Counted from the first letter of the stretch, positions 1 through 11,689 are shown. The stretch is DNA of 64,000 nucleotides from Ehretia macrophylla (GCA_037974665.1 CM075773.1:31506853-31570852); one strand, 5' to 3'. Notes: a model not told the origin generated them from the letters alone. Program-made: numbers and translations.

Positions 1-1079
1 GTTCAGATCTATCTCGGGTACGGTCACTCCACTCCAATCTCTGCCTCGGTTGGTGCACCTATGGTTCTTAAGGTTGTTGATGCCAATAAAGATAAGGAAA
101 ATATTCATATTTATCCTCTAGTTGCGAAGGATATTGCTTACTGCATATTCGAGTGAAATGGCTAGTGGTAATGATGCGTGGTAAGGTCGCTGCTAACGAA
201 TCGTATGTGAGTGGAGAATGATATGGATTCGAGCTCCATGTCCCTCTCGGTACTTAGATCTTCCTCTCAAATTTCTCCCATTCCTTGTTTCCTTTGTTCC
301 GCCGACTACATTGATTGGATACCGCTGGCCCTGCCTACCAAGAAAGTATACTGATTATCTTATAAAGCCATTGAATTCACCTTGGTTGTCCTCCCCATTT
401 GTTATATCTTATTCCCACCTTGTTCTATTGCTCTTTCTCGATGGTATTCCGGGGCCCTAGACCTCATTCTCTTTGATACGCTTATTCAATTGATAGTGGC
501 CCCTCCTTACCTTACTTTAATTGGGGAGGATTGGGGTAAAGAACGAGTTCGGGAGCTTGACCAGGAACAAGATAACGAGAAGTAGGTTTGCCTGGGGCGG
601 GCTCACTTTTCTGCCCTTTCCTCCCACGATTTAAGGATTTGCTCAAGCAACCTATCAACCTAATAATAAGAAAGGGACTGCTAGATATAGCGTGCTTTCG
701 CCCCTATAGATTGAGGATTTTCTTCTGCGAGACTCCATCTAAATCTGCCACTCGTAGGTTGGTTTTTCATTCTTTTTATTGAGAGTATGCTCTCAATTCC
801 ATTCTTCGTCTTCCTAGTTGCAGTATTCTTGCTCAATCTAATATGAATTTTAGAGTGTCGTGCCGGGTGATAGGCGCTCCGCAGTCACGCATTCGAGCAA
901 GAGCCTTTGCCTTTCTTCGCTATGTAAATAGAGGGCTGGAAAAAGTGCAAGACCCTCAACAAAAGAATGGATTAAGGTGATAGAGTGTTATCAGGAGACG
1001 CTAGGCTTCGGAATTGAAAAAAGTGCTCTTCTTTTTTTCGTCAGCGGATTTCGCTCATCAAGCTCTTGTTTGATCTGCC
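1..1079. other. NUMT spacer without recognisable gene
   Basis: This is the mitochondrial-type spacer beyond the 3' end of the rps1 copy. Short open frames occur (for example 218-460 and 588-782 on the plus strand), but their translations match no mitochondrial protein I know. I see no tRNA or rRNA. Confidence 0.5.
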
Positions 1080-1688
1080 TTAGAATACCACAATATTCGT
1101 CCTTTTTGGGTTAATTATCTCAATGGTGAATCGATCGTTCGATATCCTTTGACTTTTGAGAGGACAGAATGGAAGAAAAGTAATGAAACCTGCAATGGCT
1201 ACTGAATAACCTCCTTTTACTTTCTCAATAATAAAGCCTTTGACCTTTGTATTCGTTTACCAAATCTTGTTCAGTTCCATCTAAGCTCACTTTTGTCTGA
1301 ACCTTCGTGGAAGAAGAAGAAGTGGTTCACCAGCCACTACATCTGTGGATCCCACCAAATCATTAAACCTGGCAGCTGCTCGTTTTTTGATCAGTGATTC
1401 ACCGGCCACTAGATCGATGAAGAATCTCTCCAAAATATTCTCTTTGTTCAGTGATTCACCAGCCACTAGATTCAGGGATCCCACCTTATTCTCAAACCTG
1501 GTGGCTTAGTTGATTGGCATTCCTGTAGGCTCATCTTGTATACAAATTCTAAGGGTCCCAAGTCCTGTATCCACCAAGAACATTTTTTCCCTTAAGCGTA
1601 AAACTTCAGATTGTAAGGCGTTTCCACTACATAAGAAAAAACTGGAATTAGATCTTGGAAATGATCGACTCAAATAGATGCTCATCAT
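1080..1688 (-). pseudogene. rps1: Mitochondrial ribosomal protein S1 pseudogene (NUMT copy)
   Basis: The translation follows plant mitochondrial RPS1, a small-subunit ribosomal protein. It starts MMSIYLSRSFPRSNSSFF, passes through the repeated LVAGESL and VVAGEPL segments typical of this protein, continues as KVKGGYSVAIAGF, and ends near NPKRTNIVVF followed by TAA at 1082-1080. Length fits the family at about 200 codons. The frame is interrupted by several stops: after PTGMPIN (about 1506), after RRFRQK (about 1287), and at two positions just downstream where TGG reads TAG and an Arg or Gln codon reads TAA. Most changes are consistent with C-to-T or G-to-A transitions. No product is expected. 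ATG codons at 1688 and 1685 are both possible original starts. Confidence 0.88.
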
Positions 1689-1942
1689 AAGCTTTTTTTT
1701 TCCTCCTCTTCCTATTGGTCAAAAGCATCCAGCAGTGCCATGCCAGTAGAAAGAGTTAAGCTACTAAGCTAAGCTACTGTTGGGGAACTCGATAGAAGCG
1801 ATTTGCTGCTTCCGCCTTTCTAGGCTTCACAATAGCTCCCCCCTCAAAGTACGCCACCGCTTAGGCCTACAAAACTCGTCCGCTTGTCAATTCTTGGTGT
1901 AATACTCACTCGTAAATGATTGGTGTCAGAATTTTTCACTGA

Positions 1943-3123
1943 TCCGGTGTGATCAGTCTCACCCGTGTAAGAATTAGGAATTCCTCTTCCAAGTCGTCCC
2001 AGAATAGGCGTTATGGCAAAGAACAAGAAGAAAACAAAAGGAGAAATTTGTCTAATAGTAACAAATGGTTCCTCCACAGGTTGACATCCGATCCAACCTA
2101 GTAGTAAGTGATCCGCCAAAAGAAACTAAAATATTCATTGGTGAATCGGGAAAAAACTTGAACTACGTACATATATACTTTTAAGAAAAGGTAAAGCCAA
2201 CAAACATATAAAAACTGGTGTTATTGCGGCTACACCTCCGGCTTTGTCAGGTATACTACGAAGAATGGCATGGATCGGTAGGAAATACCATGCCAGCACA
2301 ATATGAGGCGGTGTGGGCATCGGATTAGCAGGTATATAATTGTTGGGATGCCCCAAAACATTAGGAGCATAAAAAATCCAAATGGAAAAAAAGATAGCAA
2401 AAGGTACCCAACCTACTAGATCCTTTACATAAAAATAAGGGTAAGAAGCTATTTTATCCATCTCTGAATGTACACCCAATGGATTATTTGATCCATATTG
2501 ATGCAATGCGGCCAAATGAAGAAGACTGGCACCTACTAAAATAAAGGGGAGTAAATGATGAAGACTAAAAAAACAATTTAAGGTGGCATTGTCCACGGAG
2601 AAACCACCCCGATGCCAGGTTACTATGGTATCTCCTACTACAGGTATGGCGCTAGCTAAGCTTGTAATTACTATAGCTCCCCAAAAGCTCATTTGACCCC
2701 AAGGTAGTACATATCCTATAAAAGCTGTCACAATCATTAATAGGAAGATTACAACTCCGAGACACCGAACAAATTCCCTAGGACTGCTATAACTCGCATG
2801 ATATAGACCACGAAAAATATGAAGGTGAACCACAATGAGAAACATACTTGCCCCATTAGCATGCATATAACGGAGCAACCAGCCCCCTTCAACATCTCTC
2901 ATAATGTATTCTACACTGTTGAAAGCTAGATCCACATGAGGTGTATAATGCATAGCTAAAAAAACACCAGTCACTATTTGAATAACTAAACAAATACCAA
3001 CTAACGAACCGAACCCCTACCAATAACTAAGATTGCTCAGGTTGGATAATCTATCAAATGTTGATTAAGTGTGGAGGATATAGGTTGTTTAAGAAGAGAT
3101 AATCGTTGGTTCCTTTTAGTCAT
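1943..3123 (-). pseudogene. cob: Apocytochrome b pseudogene (NUMT copy)
   Basis: This is a near full-length copy of cytochrome b, the haem-binding core subunit of respiratory complex III. The span is 1181 bases, one short of the usual 393 codons plus stop. ATG is at 3123. Early in the gene one base is lost (about 3033), and TGG reads TAG in the YWWGFGS segment. From about 2990 to 2135 the frame is open through [30 protein letters not shown] and the PPHIV segment. Two stops follow close together after FPIHQ (GGA to TGA and TGG to TAG), then the C-terminus resumes in the same frame. The normal stop codon, expected at 1945-1943, reads GGA. Several codons still encode pre-editing residues, such as His and Arg in GLYHASY and FVRCLG. 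Confidence 0.95.
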
Positions 3124-4453
3124 TTCTTTCTTTTTTCGTTTCTATCGTGACAACTCTTGTTCCCCCACCTTTTAGCGTTTTGGGGCCCTACTATATATAT
3201 TAAAAGATAGAGTACCCTTTCTTCCACCTCCGAATGATGAAGAGGGTATACGGCGAAAGAAGCGTCGAAGGGGTCGGGTCATCCTGGGTTACTGAAGAGT
3301 CGTCCAACTGCTCGGTGACCGAATCAGATAGGTTTTTACTGCTTTCTCTTCTCTTCAGCACTCTCGGACTTATCATCTTGCTGCAACAAAGCAAGCTTAG
3401 GAATAAATCTAATTGAAATTTAGGTCTTTGTCCGCTTGGAAGATTATTCTTTCCTCCTCGGTGAAAGAGGGCAAGGGTGTGTGGGAAAAAGAATTCTAAA
3501 AGGAGAGAAGATTTCGTCCACCAAGCAGGACAGAGTGCAACCCCTAAGCAATTGGCGGTTCTCACCCATCTCTTGGGGGTCCATATCATCTGAAAACTTT
3601 TCCTCTTCCATTAGCATAGCTAAATTTGAATAGGATGACTCAGCCTCAGGAAAAGTAAGCCCCCTTGCCTTGATTGAATTTGGCTTCACTCCATCCTGAA
3701 TCAATCAAAATATTGATTTGATTCATCCCACATTTCATTTGGGCGAGAGGGAGGCTGTGATTCACCTGGGCTACGGATTTGTCGGTTAGTTGATTCTCGA
3801 AATCACCTCTTGAAAAAAAAAGGCCAAAGGGTCCAGACCCACAAATGAATAGGAAGCGAGGTGAGGGTCTTTCATTAAAGGGAGGAAAATAGGGGTGGGG
3901 CTTTGTTCTGGGGGGGTCGCCTTGCGCAGCTTTAGAAAGGAGAGAATCTCAGAAAGTCACTATCTCCAACCTTTTCTATCTATCTTTAGAAATAGGGCGA
4001 GAGAAAGTCAATATGATATTTGCCTTGGTTTTTCCAACGAAACTAAGCACTTTTTTTCTTTCTCATTCAGAAGGCTCAGTCCCACACTCTGACTTCAATG
4101 GTGGGAACAACCTCCGCACTCCGGCGCTCCAATGAACAAGAGTTCTCCGCCTTACTATATTTAGAATGGTGGTCGATCCCTTGGAAGTTACATTCGTAAC
4201 GTTATGTTCATGCGGTGATATTCTATCCTTCTAAGAGTACTACCCTGTACGTAGTCTATGTCTGGGGAGCATACTTGACAGGAGACGGTAGAGAGGTCCC
4301 CACTTCGATTCTCGCCCCGTTAGCATCTCCGATCCGAGATAAGGGATTACTCCGTTAGGTCTTTTCGGTCTGGAGCCGGCCGGTAATGGACCTACTCACC
4401 TTGCTTGTAGACCAGTTGCGGAGCTCAGCCTTGTTCTCTTGGTTTGGTGGTTC
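3124..4453. other. NUMT spacer between cob and rps14 copies
   Basis: This is mitochondrial-type spacer, matching the long gap usually found between rps14 and cob in plant mitochondria. Short open frames on both strands show no recognisable protein. No tRNA was seen. Confidence 0.5.
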
Positions 4454-4757
4454 CTACCAAGACGATTTATTTATGCCCATCAAAGGACCTCAAGATGCTA
4501 ATCCACGAAAAACGATATGAGAAATTCGAAAGAACTCATATACGGAATGAGGGCGACTCGTGGAAATACATCAATTTCTTACTCGTGCAAAGGAACTATT
4601 TCTTGGCAACTTGGACAACTTATAACGATGTTTGTCCTGCATATCAGACGGAAGATCAGGATCTTTACAAAAAGGCTTTATAAAGCTTTCGTCTCAATTC
4701 ATATTTAGCTGCGAGCAGTCTACGTTTGTGATCTCGTATATTTCATTTCTCCGACAT
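4454..4757 (-). pseudogene. rps14: Mitochondrial ribosomal protein S14 pseudogene (NUMT copy)
   Basis: The reverse-strand translation follows plant mitochondrial RPS14 over its whole length of about 100 codons. It starts at ATG 4757 as MSEK, then NIRDHKRRLLAAKYELRR, KLYKAF, a KDPDLPSDM segment, and ends SRPHSVYEFFRIS to GPLMGINKSSW with TAG at 4456-4454. It is broken by TGA at codon 5, a one-base insertion in the run of T just after KAF, TGA after VRN, and TGA in the LASRGPLMG segment. These stops replace Arg codons (CGA to TGA), as expected from decay of methylated cytosine. It starts two bases after the stop of the rpl5 copy, the native cluster spacing. Confidence 0.93.
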
Positions 4758-4758
4758 C

Positions 4759-5310
4759 TTACTGAGTTTTCCCCTCATCCTTTTGTAAAAAGCCGTTCCA
4801 CAGTGGTAAAGTCTCATCTTGTGTGTTGGCCAAAGTGACAATAGTCACATTGAACCCTCGAATATGTTCGAAGATCTCAAAATGATCTTCCACTTCCGGA
4901 GAAAATATGCAAAACTTCGTTTCCATCGAGAATTAAATGGAGTTTTCCCGTATTTCGACCTGAGAATCTAACAGAGACATTAATGTGGAGATTCTGACCA
5001 AAAAATTAGACATTCCATGCCCTTGGAGAGTGCTTTGTCGTGTTAGGTCACTGACATATCCTTTTTTGTCTTTATTTGACCCCAAGAATGGATTGGATCG
5101 AAACGACTTTCATGTCGAAGCCCTTGTCTGTATTAATTTCTGACCGCGCGGAATCTCCATAGCCAAATTTCCATTTTTGATAGAAGGTGCTTCTTTTGGT
5201 ACTAATCTTATTTTACACGATCCAGGAACTTCTATAACGTTGGCGTGATTCGGTTTGAGCAACGGATCCTGACGTGATACACTTTCGTAATGAAAATAGA
5301 GTGGAAACAT
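4759..5310 (-). pseudogene. rpl5: Mitochondrial ribosomal protein L5 pseudogene (NUMT copy)
   Basis: The translation matches plant mitochondrial RPL5, a large-subunit ribosomal protein. It begins [19 protein letters not shown], continues through [19 protein letters not shown], and after a stop resumes as [29 protein letters not shown] and [18 protein letters not shown]. It ends LQKDEGKTQ with TAA at 4761-4759. Family length is about 185 codons and this copy spans 184. Stops are GGA to TGA after RAST (about 5110) and CAA to TAA after ENSI (about 4935). It lies just upstream of the rps14 copy, as in intact mitochondrial genomes. Confidence 0.93.
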
Positions 5311-8300
5311 GAGTTGGCTTTTCCAATATCTATAGAATAAACACTGTGAACTATCTGCTTCAAAAAGATAGTTGGTCCTTCTATCACTAATGATACCATT
5401 TTAGGACTCAGGTAGAATTTAATGCACTGAACACTAAATAAATCTATCGATAAAGAAAGAGATAGGCTTTTTCCAGTACATACTATAGAGAGCTGTGGTT
5501 GGTTATTGACCAACGGAAAACATGGGGCATAAAGAAAAGATTGGCTACTTCTGAAGCTCTCTTTCTTCTCTTATGAAATCCACGATCTCTCCTTGAGAAC
5601 GCACAGAACAGTTACTAAATCATACCCTTTGGATGTTACATATCTGATATCTTTTGGTCCCTCACGAAACACTAGCTATATCATCTAGCCCTATGTCAAC
5701 CAATCCAACTCCTCCTGCCGTTATGCATCCTATTGGGATGCTTCACATTTTTTGTTCTTCCAAGGTCTAATCGTTCTGACGTAGTCTAAGTCTTCGAGGG
5801 AATGCCGACTACCGAAGTTGAAGCTGAAACCGATGATGTTAACTGGCGATGCAAATTCCGAAGCCGTGGCAAAAATATTTCCCCTGTAGAAAGAAGTGTC
5901 TCCAAACAATCTCTGATGAGCTGACCCTGTCTGAGTCTGTCGACTTAACTGCGCCGAATCTGGAGGTCTGATTTGATCTGAGTCTTCTTTGGCCTGATCG
6001 TGCTCATATTGATCCGGAGGAAAAAACCTGCCCCAAAGACTATGCTCTGCCAAAACAGTGCCCCTTAAATGTGCTCTCATCAGATAGAATTAAAGTAGTA
6101 AGAGTGACGGTAAGCCCGAGGAGCTATGGGGGTGAAATGGTCTCTCTAGTTATACCAAGTAGCTATATGAATTAGGTTCATTTCCTTCTTGATTCAATCT
6201 TTAATTTCGTTTGATTTTAGGTAGAAAGCCTATGTCATGGCAGTAAAATATCTCTTTTGGAACTAAGCTTTAAGCCTTTAGCACATCAATAGCAATAGAA
6301 GTCAGATCATTAATTTAATTTTAGCCCACTTCTATACTGATTGGAATAGCCAAAAATGCATATTTCCCGCTATCACTTTCTAGAATTATTTCTAATACAT
6401 GCTTCGAGAGGGTTAGCCCCGGCTATCGAGATGAGCTAAATGGTCACACCAGTGTACTATGCCAAAAGGAAATTTGAAAGATCTCGGGATTGCTTCAATG
6501 GCAGAAGCCAGAAGAGTTAATTCAGCGATTGCTTTTTGACATGGTAATTGGAAACTTCCCTCTTACAAGGAGGGATGGATAGGCTCAACTCAATATGGCT
6601 AGAAAACCCTTTAGGCCACTTCTCATTATGCCTTTGGACACAAGGCTCGCCATCTACGGAGCTTTTTTTGTAGTGCTAGTTCAGAGGCTTGGGGCCCGAC
6701 CCCTGTGGCTAGGATTGCTCGATACTGCGCATGCTTGCCTTAGCTTAAGAAAGCCTTCCATTAGGGCTATGGCCTCCTTATATCTTTTTCCTAACTTCAG
6801 AAAATTCCCGAAAAATCAAATCCCTCGTGGACCTATATCCAAGCCCAGAGAGTACTCTTCCTTTTGCCTTACACCTCCTATGAACGAACCTAATAAGGCC
6901 ACGTACAAAAGGTTCTTTACTAAGCTTAAGAATTGTGTTGTGTTTTCCATTTCGACTCATTCATGCGGTCGACCTATCATTTCTAAGGGTCAAATCCCCA
7001 GTCTTTCTACCCTACCTTGGTTATCCGCTTTCATGCTACCACTGAGCGGACTTTCCTATAAAGAATAAGATAGATCTGGCCCTATCAAATTAGTCTTCAC
7101 CGAGTCCTATAATTTTCATTCTTTATGTCCTGCAAAATGCATCTTAGTAGCGGCTGGGAAGCCTTCGATACCGAAAATCTCTTGGAGCATATTTCATCTA
7201 TGAACAGGTTCATTACTAGCATGGGGCACTACCAAGGGCATCTCCTTGAAGGAAAAGAAAAAGCGAAATGTATCCCCCCGGGGATGGCTTCGAAGCGATC
7301 GAAAGACCATACTAAATGAAAGATTATGTAGTGGTCATAAAGAACTTATTTTTGCTTTGTTCCGGGGGCATGCTCTTAAAGATAGGTGTCCGGCTAGCAT
7401 TCATAAGCCAATGTCTGGAGATTAATCTATACAAATTCTCACACGTAGTGGCACCCCATTTTATTGGTCTTGTTCTTGCACCAGGAGCCCTTGAAACTCT
7501 ATTAAAAAACAAACTCGGGCCTTTCTTCAAGGCTGGTATCCCGTGTTCGAATAAATAGCTATATGCACTTAACATACATTCTTTGGACTCACCCCGCATA
7601 TAAGGCCCTCTAAACACCATGTGTTAAGCATACGACGACAGAGACAAGGAACTGTCTTTTGAGGATAGAAAACTACTTTTCAACGAACTCGTGTAAAGGT
7701 TCTCAAACGAAGGAGCTATTCTTGGGAGACAGACAAAAGCAGAGGCAGGCTTCGTAAGCTTTCTCACCTAGATCAACAGAAAAAGCAACTGAAACTCGAT
7801 CGATGGAAGTTGCAATAGAAGTTCCCTCTTCTCTTGGTCCAGCCCATCCAATTGAAGTACAAGTCCCAGGGTTTAGAGTATCAGTGCTTTGAGTGTCATC
7901 TCATCTGCCCTCCTCTAATCTTCTGTCTCTTCGAGCTGTACCAAAAAAAGAAGTTTCAGGGATGAAATTCCAATTACTGGTTCTTGTGATATTATTTATT
8001 ATTACTTAACGAGTTACTTACTCAATAGATCATAACAAGTCAACAATAGAATCTTTATTACCTTTTGTATTTGTAGTTAAGATAGTCTAAGATTTCAAGA
8101 GCCAGGGATAGTAGGACTAAAGCAAGCAAGGTCTAAAAGGTAACGTCAAGAAAGGGTGTGCGAGCACCAGTTATTTAGTAAAGTACAGGGGAAAGAATAA
8201 TAGTTAGCCGCCCCACGCACGTAAATAGGTAGGGCTTAGACCTCTCAATAGCAAGAAGCACTCAAAATGGCTCAAGAATGCGGGAAATAGTTAAGGAAAA

Positions 8301-8472
8301 AGTACCCGATTGAATCAGCTCTGTTGAGAAGAATCCCATGCTTGACCCCATCAGGTAAGGAAACTTGACTAGACTGACATTATCGAAAGCCACTCCAATT
8401 GGTTCGGCTGCACTGACATCAAAGCACTTAGCAATTGCTTATTAGAAAAGAAAAGAGCAATCTCAAAAAAGG
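5311..8472. other. NUMT flank without recognisable gene
   Basis: This is mitochondrial-like sequence upstream of the rpl5 copy. Two longer open frames are present: 6080-5730 on the minus strand (116 residues) and 6595-7068 on the plus strand (157 residues). Neither matches a plant mitochondrial protein I recognise, and both may be chance frames in non-coding organelle DNA. No tRNA was recognised. Confidence 0.45.
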
Positions 8473-8910
8473 AGCGGGCCTATTCCAAAAGACTAGTCTA
8501 TTGGGTGAGAGAACCCCTTGTACTTAAGAAGTACCCCTTGTGAGAGTGAGATTCCGATGTGGGATCATTACATTCCATCCCCCTTAAATTAAGAGCCGAC
8601 GTCTACGTCGGACTAGCCTATCGACACTGACCCGACGGTAGCCCTTTCTTTTTTCTTTTTTTGTTGGCGGCTGCACCCACCTATCAGTATTCAGTGTGAC
8701 ATTTACCACACCTTAATCTAGCCTATAGTCTACCCGCTATAGATGTCACTCTCAACGAGAGCACCAATGTAACAAAATAAACCCAAGAATGTAACAACTT
8801 AAGCCCAAAGGAAGAGCCCATCCCAAAAAACTAGTCTATTGGGTGAGAGAACCCCTTGTACTTAAGAAGTACCCCTTGTGAGAGTGAAATTTTGATATGA
8901 GATCATTACA
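8473..8910 (-). mobile_element. TRIM-type LTR retrotransposon, one LTR truncated
   Basis: Read on the minus strand, one LTR runs 8910 to 8768 (143 bases), starting TGTAATGATC and ending TGTTACA. A primer-binding-like stretch with TTGGTGCTCTCG follows at once. About 195 internal bases contain no coding frame. A purine tract (AAGGGGGATGGAA) then directly precedes the second LTR, which starts TGTAATGATCCCACATCGG at 8572. The LTRs share about 100 bases, including a long identical run with GGGGTACTTCTTAAG, before the second breaks off near 8473 against mitochondrial DNA. Its size and lack of genes fit a terminal-repeat retrotransposon in miniature (TRIM), a class mobilised by enzymes from other elements. 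I saw no 5S rRNA-like segment, so it is not the Cassandra family. Confidence 0.72.
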
Positions 8911-9936
8911 GTCTCCCTTGTGAAGAGAAATATGATCAGCATTTTCGACTATAGTCGGGGCTTATTATAGTCAAAATACTGAAGTACAAATTTTACAAAT
9001 TTTGATAAATTATAGTCGGGGCTCTAGTAAAATTTAAAAATAATTTTAAGAGTGTAATCGTAAATAAGCGGGACGTTTGAATAATGATTGTCAGACGAAA
9101 AGTCTCCTTGAGAAAACAAATATGACTGCCATTTTGGATTAAAAGTACAAGGCTAAACTACCGCATGACGTATTGCCCAAGGCTAAAGCCAAGGCTAAAA
9201 TTTGATTAGGTTGGTATTATTCGTTTTTTTTTTTTTTCCTTTATGCCTTAGCTTTATTTCTTTTTTATTTTTTTTCAAATCTTCACCAAAACATCTTTTT
9301 CTAAATTTGGCTTTCAATTCCTCTTTCATCATCTCGCCCTATATTCACAAAATCACAACAAAAGTTATCACATTATTTGATTAACGTGTGAAGTACATCT
9401 CTTGATACTTGAAAAGGAACTTGGGCAACGGCTAGAGGTTTACTATGAGGTTTTTCAAAAAATAATCCTGTAGCAGTTAGCTAAAGGTTACATAAAAAAA
9501 ATTTACTATGAGGTGTTTCAAAAATACTTATTCAAATACTTATATAGTTAATAGATGAAAAATATTAAATTAACTAAATATTTTTTCATTCTTTTTAACT
9601 AAATATTTTCTTTTGATCAAAAAATATTTTTTTGATTGACCAATTTTTATGTTTTACCAACACCAAAAAATTAAAAAAATATTTCCAAAAATATATTTTA
9701 CGGGAAAATATTGCTGGCAAACAAACAGAGCCTAAATTATCAAACTCGTGAAGACAATATTAATAATATTAATATCCAACTATTTATTCGTTTCTTTTCC
9801 CTTTTGTCTTTGCTTTATTTCTTCTTTTTTTTTCAATCTTCAACAAAACGTCTTTTTCCAAATTTGGCTCCCAATTGCTGTTCCACCATCTCAGCCCAAA
9901 ATTGAAATCCTGTTGTAGGACTAAGCTAGGCCTTTA
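8911..9936. repeat. AT-rich intergenic DNA with a diverged direct repeat
   Basis: There is no gene here. Two similar segments, about 9216-9338 and 9785-9897, share a T-rich stretch followed by CTTTATTTCTT, then a TCTTCAMCAAAAC core and AAATTTGGC. They may be the two ends of an eroded element or a local duplication. A palindrome-like GACTATAGTC motif recurs near 8950-9020. Confidence 0.45.
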
Positions 9937-11495
9937 GGGCATCTTCAATTGAGTTTCTAAACAGCAATAATTATTATTTTTAGAAACTTTATAGATTTTA
10001 AATTAACATTAATGGAGGTCTTTAAAACACTATTTGATAATTTTTGGTACAAAAATAATATCAGTCAAGCTTTGAATCTCTAAAATAACACATAGTCTCA
10101 ATTTCCTTCAACAAATTTGTTAAAGAAAATGAAAACTATATAAAAAGACAAAATGAATCTAAAAATGCACAATATTCAATAAAAATAAAATAAAAAGTCA
10201 GATCTAACGATGTCAGATCTGAAATCAAAAAAAAAAATGCAACAGATATGACAAAAGAGCCATTTGAGATGTTTGAAATCTAAATAAAAACAACACTATT
10301 CAAAACAAAACAAAAAACATAACAGATTGAAAATCTCTTTTTTCAACAAACAGCAAAAAAAAAAAGAAGGTATTCACAGAAAAAAAAAAAAAAAAAAAAA
10401 CAGTGTGGTGGTGATTTCGGTGGTGGTGGGGTGGCACCAGAGAAGGGGGTGGGGTGGGGGAAGCGAGAATTGACAGGAAAAAAAAAATTAATTAATTACA
10501 TGGTGGGTTGGCACCGGAGAAGAGGGGGCGGGGGCTGTGGGAAAGGGAAGGGAAGAAGAAGGAATGGGGGGTGGTGGGGGGGTGAGGGGGTTGGCAGATG
10601 AAGTGAGGAGAGAGGGTTTTATATATAGGTTTTTGTTTTTGTTTTTGTTTTTTTTGGAATTAAGTTTTTTTATTTATTTAATTAGGGTTTATTTAATTAG
10701 ATTTTTTTAATTAGGATTTTTTTAATTAAATTATTGTAATTAAAGTTTTTTAATTAGGTTTTTTTAATTAGTACCTTTAAATTATATTTTTTTTAATTAG
10801 GGTTTTGTATTTTATTTTATTTTTTAATTTTATTTATTTTATGTTTTTAAATTATACTTTTTTTAGTTTAGGTTTTATTCTAATGTTCTGATTGTAATTG
10901 AGTTTTTTTTTTAATAGTTGTTCTTTTTAATATAGTTGTAATTTATAATTTTTTTTTATTCTAATTGAGCTTTTTTGTTTTATAATTGTAGTTTTTTAAA
11001 AATATACTTTTTTTTTTGTAATTATGATATTTTTTTTAGTTGTTTTTATGAATAAAGTTATAAATTAATTATAAATCCACATAACTATCATTTTTTCCTT
11101 TTTAAGTATTTTTTTTATTCAATTATGTAATTAAACGTAATCCTAATTATTTAAATGTTATATTTGTTGCAATTTATTTATTTTTTGGTTGAAATATTCG
11201 TTAAAAAAGTTGAGATAATCTAAATAACAATTAATTAAAAAAAGGGTAACACATGAGGAAAAATAACACATAATTAAATTACTATATAAAATTAAAAATT
11301 AACACAATATAGAGACTCAACTTTATAAAGACCGTCACTAGGTATATTTTTTTTTATCTTGGTCTCTAAATGGTTTTCTAAAATAATTTTTTTGTCTTGA
11401 TCTCTAAGTGGGTCTTTAAAATTGATATTGATTTCTATATGAGTTTGTAAAATAATGAATAAAGACCTATTATACAGGCTCCATTAATAATAGCC
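9937..11495. mobile_element. Probable Tourist/PIF-Harbinger-like element
   Basis: The ends GGGCATCTTCAATTGAG and the reverse complement of the right end, GGCTATTATTAATGGAG, are partly similar. Both ends are flanked by TTA (9934-9936 and 11496-11498), the target duplication of this superfamily. The interior is very AT-rich, with one G-rich patch at about 10400-10600, and encodes nothing. The terminal repeats match poorly, so this is a moderate call. Confidence 0.45.
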
Positions 11496-11689
11496 TTAGA
11501 CAAATGAGTTGTCGTAACAGTACTTAATTGAGTTATGAAAGATGACCCTTTTCAATGAGAATCGGGCCATATGCATAACTTGGTCGGCAGATGGGAGAAT
11601 TGTTAACTAAAGATGGCCTTTGTGGTCATCTTTACCCATGGCCTCAACATGGCAAATGGGCCAGAAATTGATAGCAATATACTATTTTT

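Larger units (their letters stand above)
1..8472. other. Nuclear insertion of mitochondrial DNA (NUMT)
   Basis: The stretch contains four recognisable plant mitochondrial genes on the minus strand, in the order rpl5, rps14, cob, rps1. The rpl5-rps14-cob order is a known conserved angiosperm mitochondrial cluster. Base composition is more balanced than in the AT-rich DNA that follows. All four genes carry stop codons or frameshifts. That includes cob, which no plant mitochondrion can do without, so this is a dead nuclear copy and not part of a working organelle genome. cob keeps genomic residues that RNA editing normally changes, so the copy came from DNA and not from edited RNA. The left end lies outside the window. 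The right end is placed where homology between the two LTRs of a nuclear TRIM element stops, and is accurate to perhaps 20 bases. Confidence 0.88.

Noticed and set aside
1844..2119. Separate short gene on the minus strand
   Set aside because: It is the C-terminal part of the cob copy in the same frame, separated only by two stop codons, with a lost native stop extending it.
3200..3704. Overlapping open frames on both strands upstream of cob
   Set aside because: They overlap each other and match nothing known; they are taken as chance frames in mitochondrial spacer.
6595..7068. 157-residue open frame as a mitochondrial gene
   Set aside because: The translation resembles no known plant mitochondrial protein, and it lies in a NUMT where any original gene would be expected to be interrupted.
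1..8472. Mitochondrial tRNA or rRNA genes in the NUMT
   Set aside because: I looked for cloverleaf-like anticodon and T-arm motifs and saw none; a tRNA-scan would be needed to be certain.
8473..8910. Cassandra-type TRIM
   Set aside because: The LTRs are about 143 bases and I found no 5S rRNA-like segment, which defines Cassandra.
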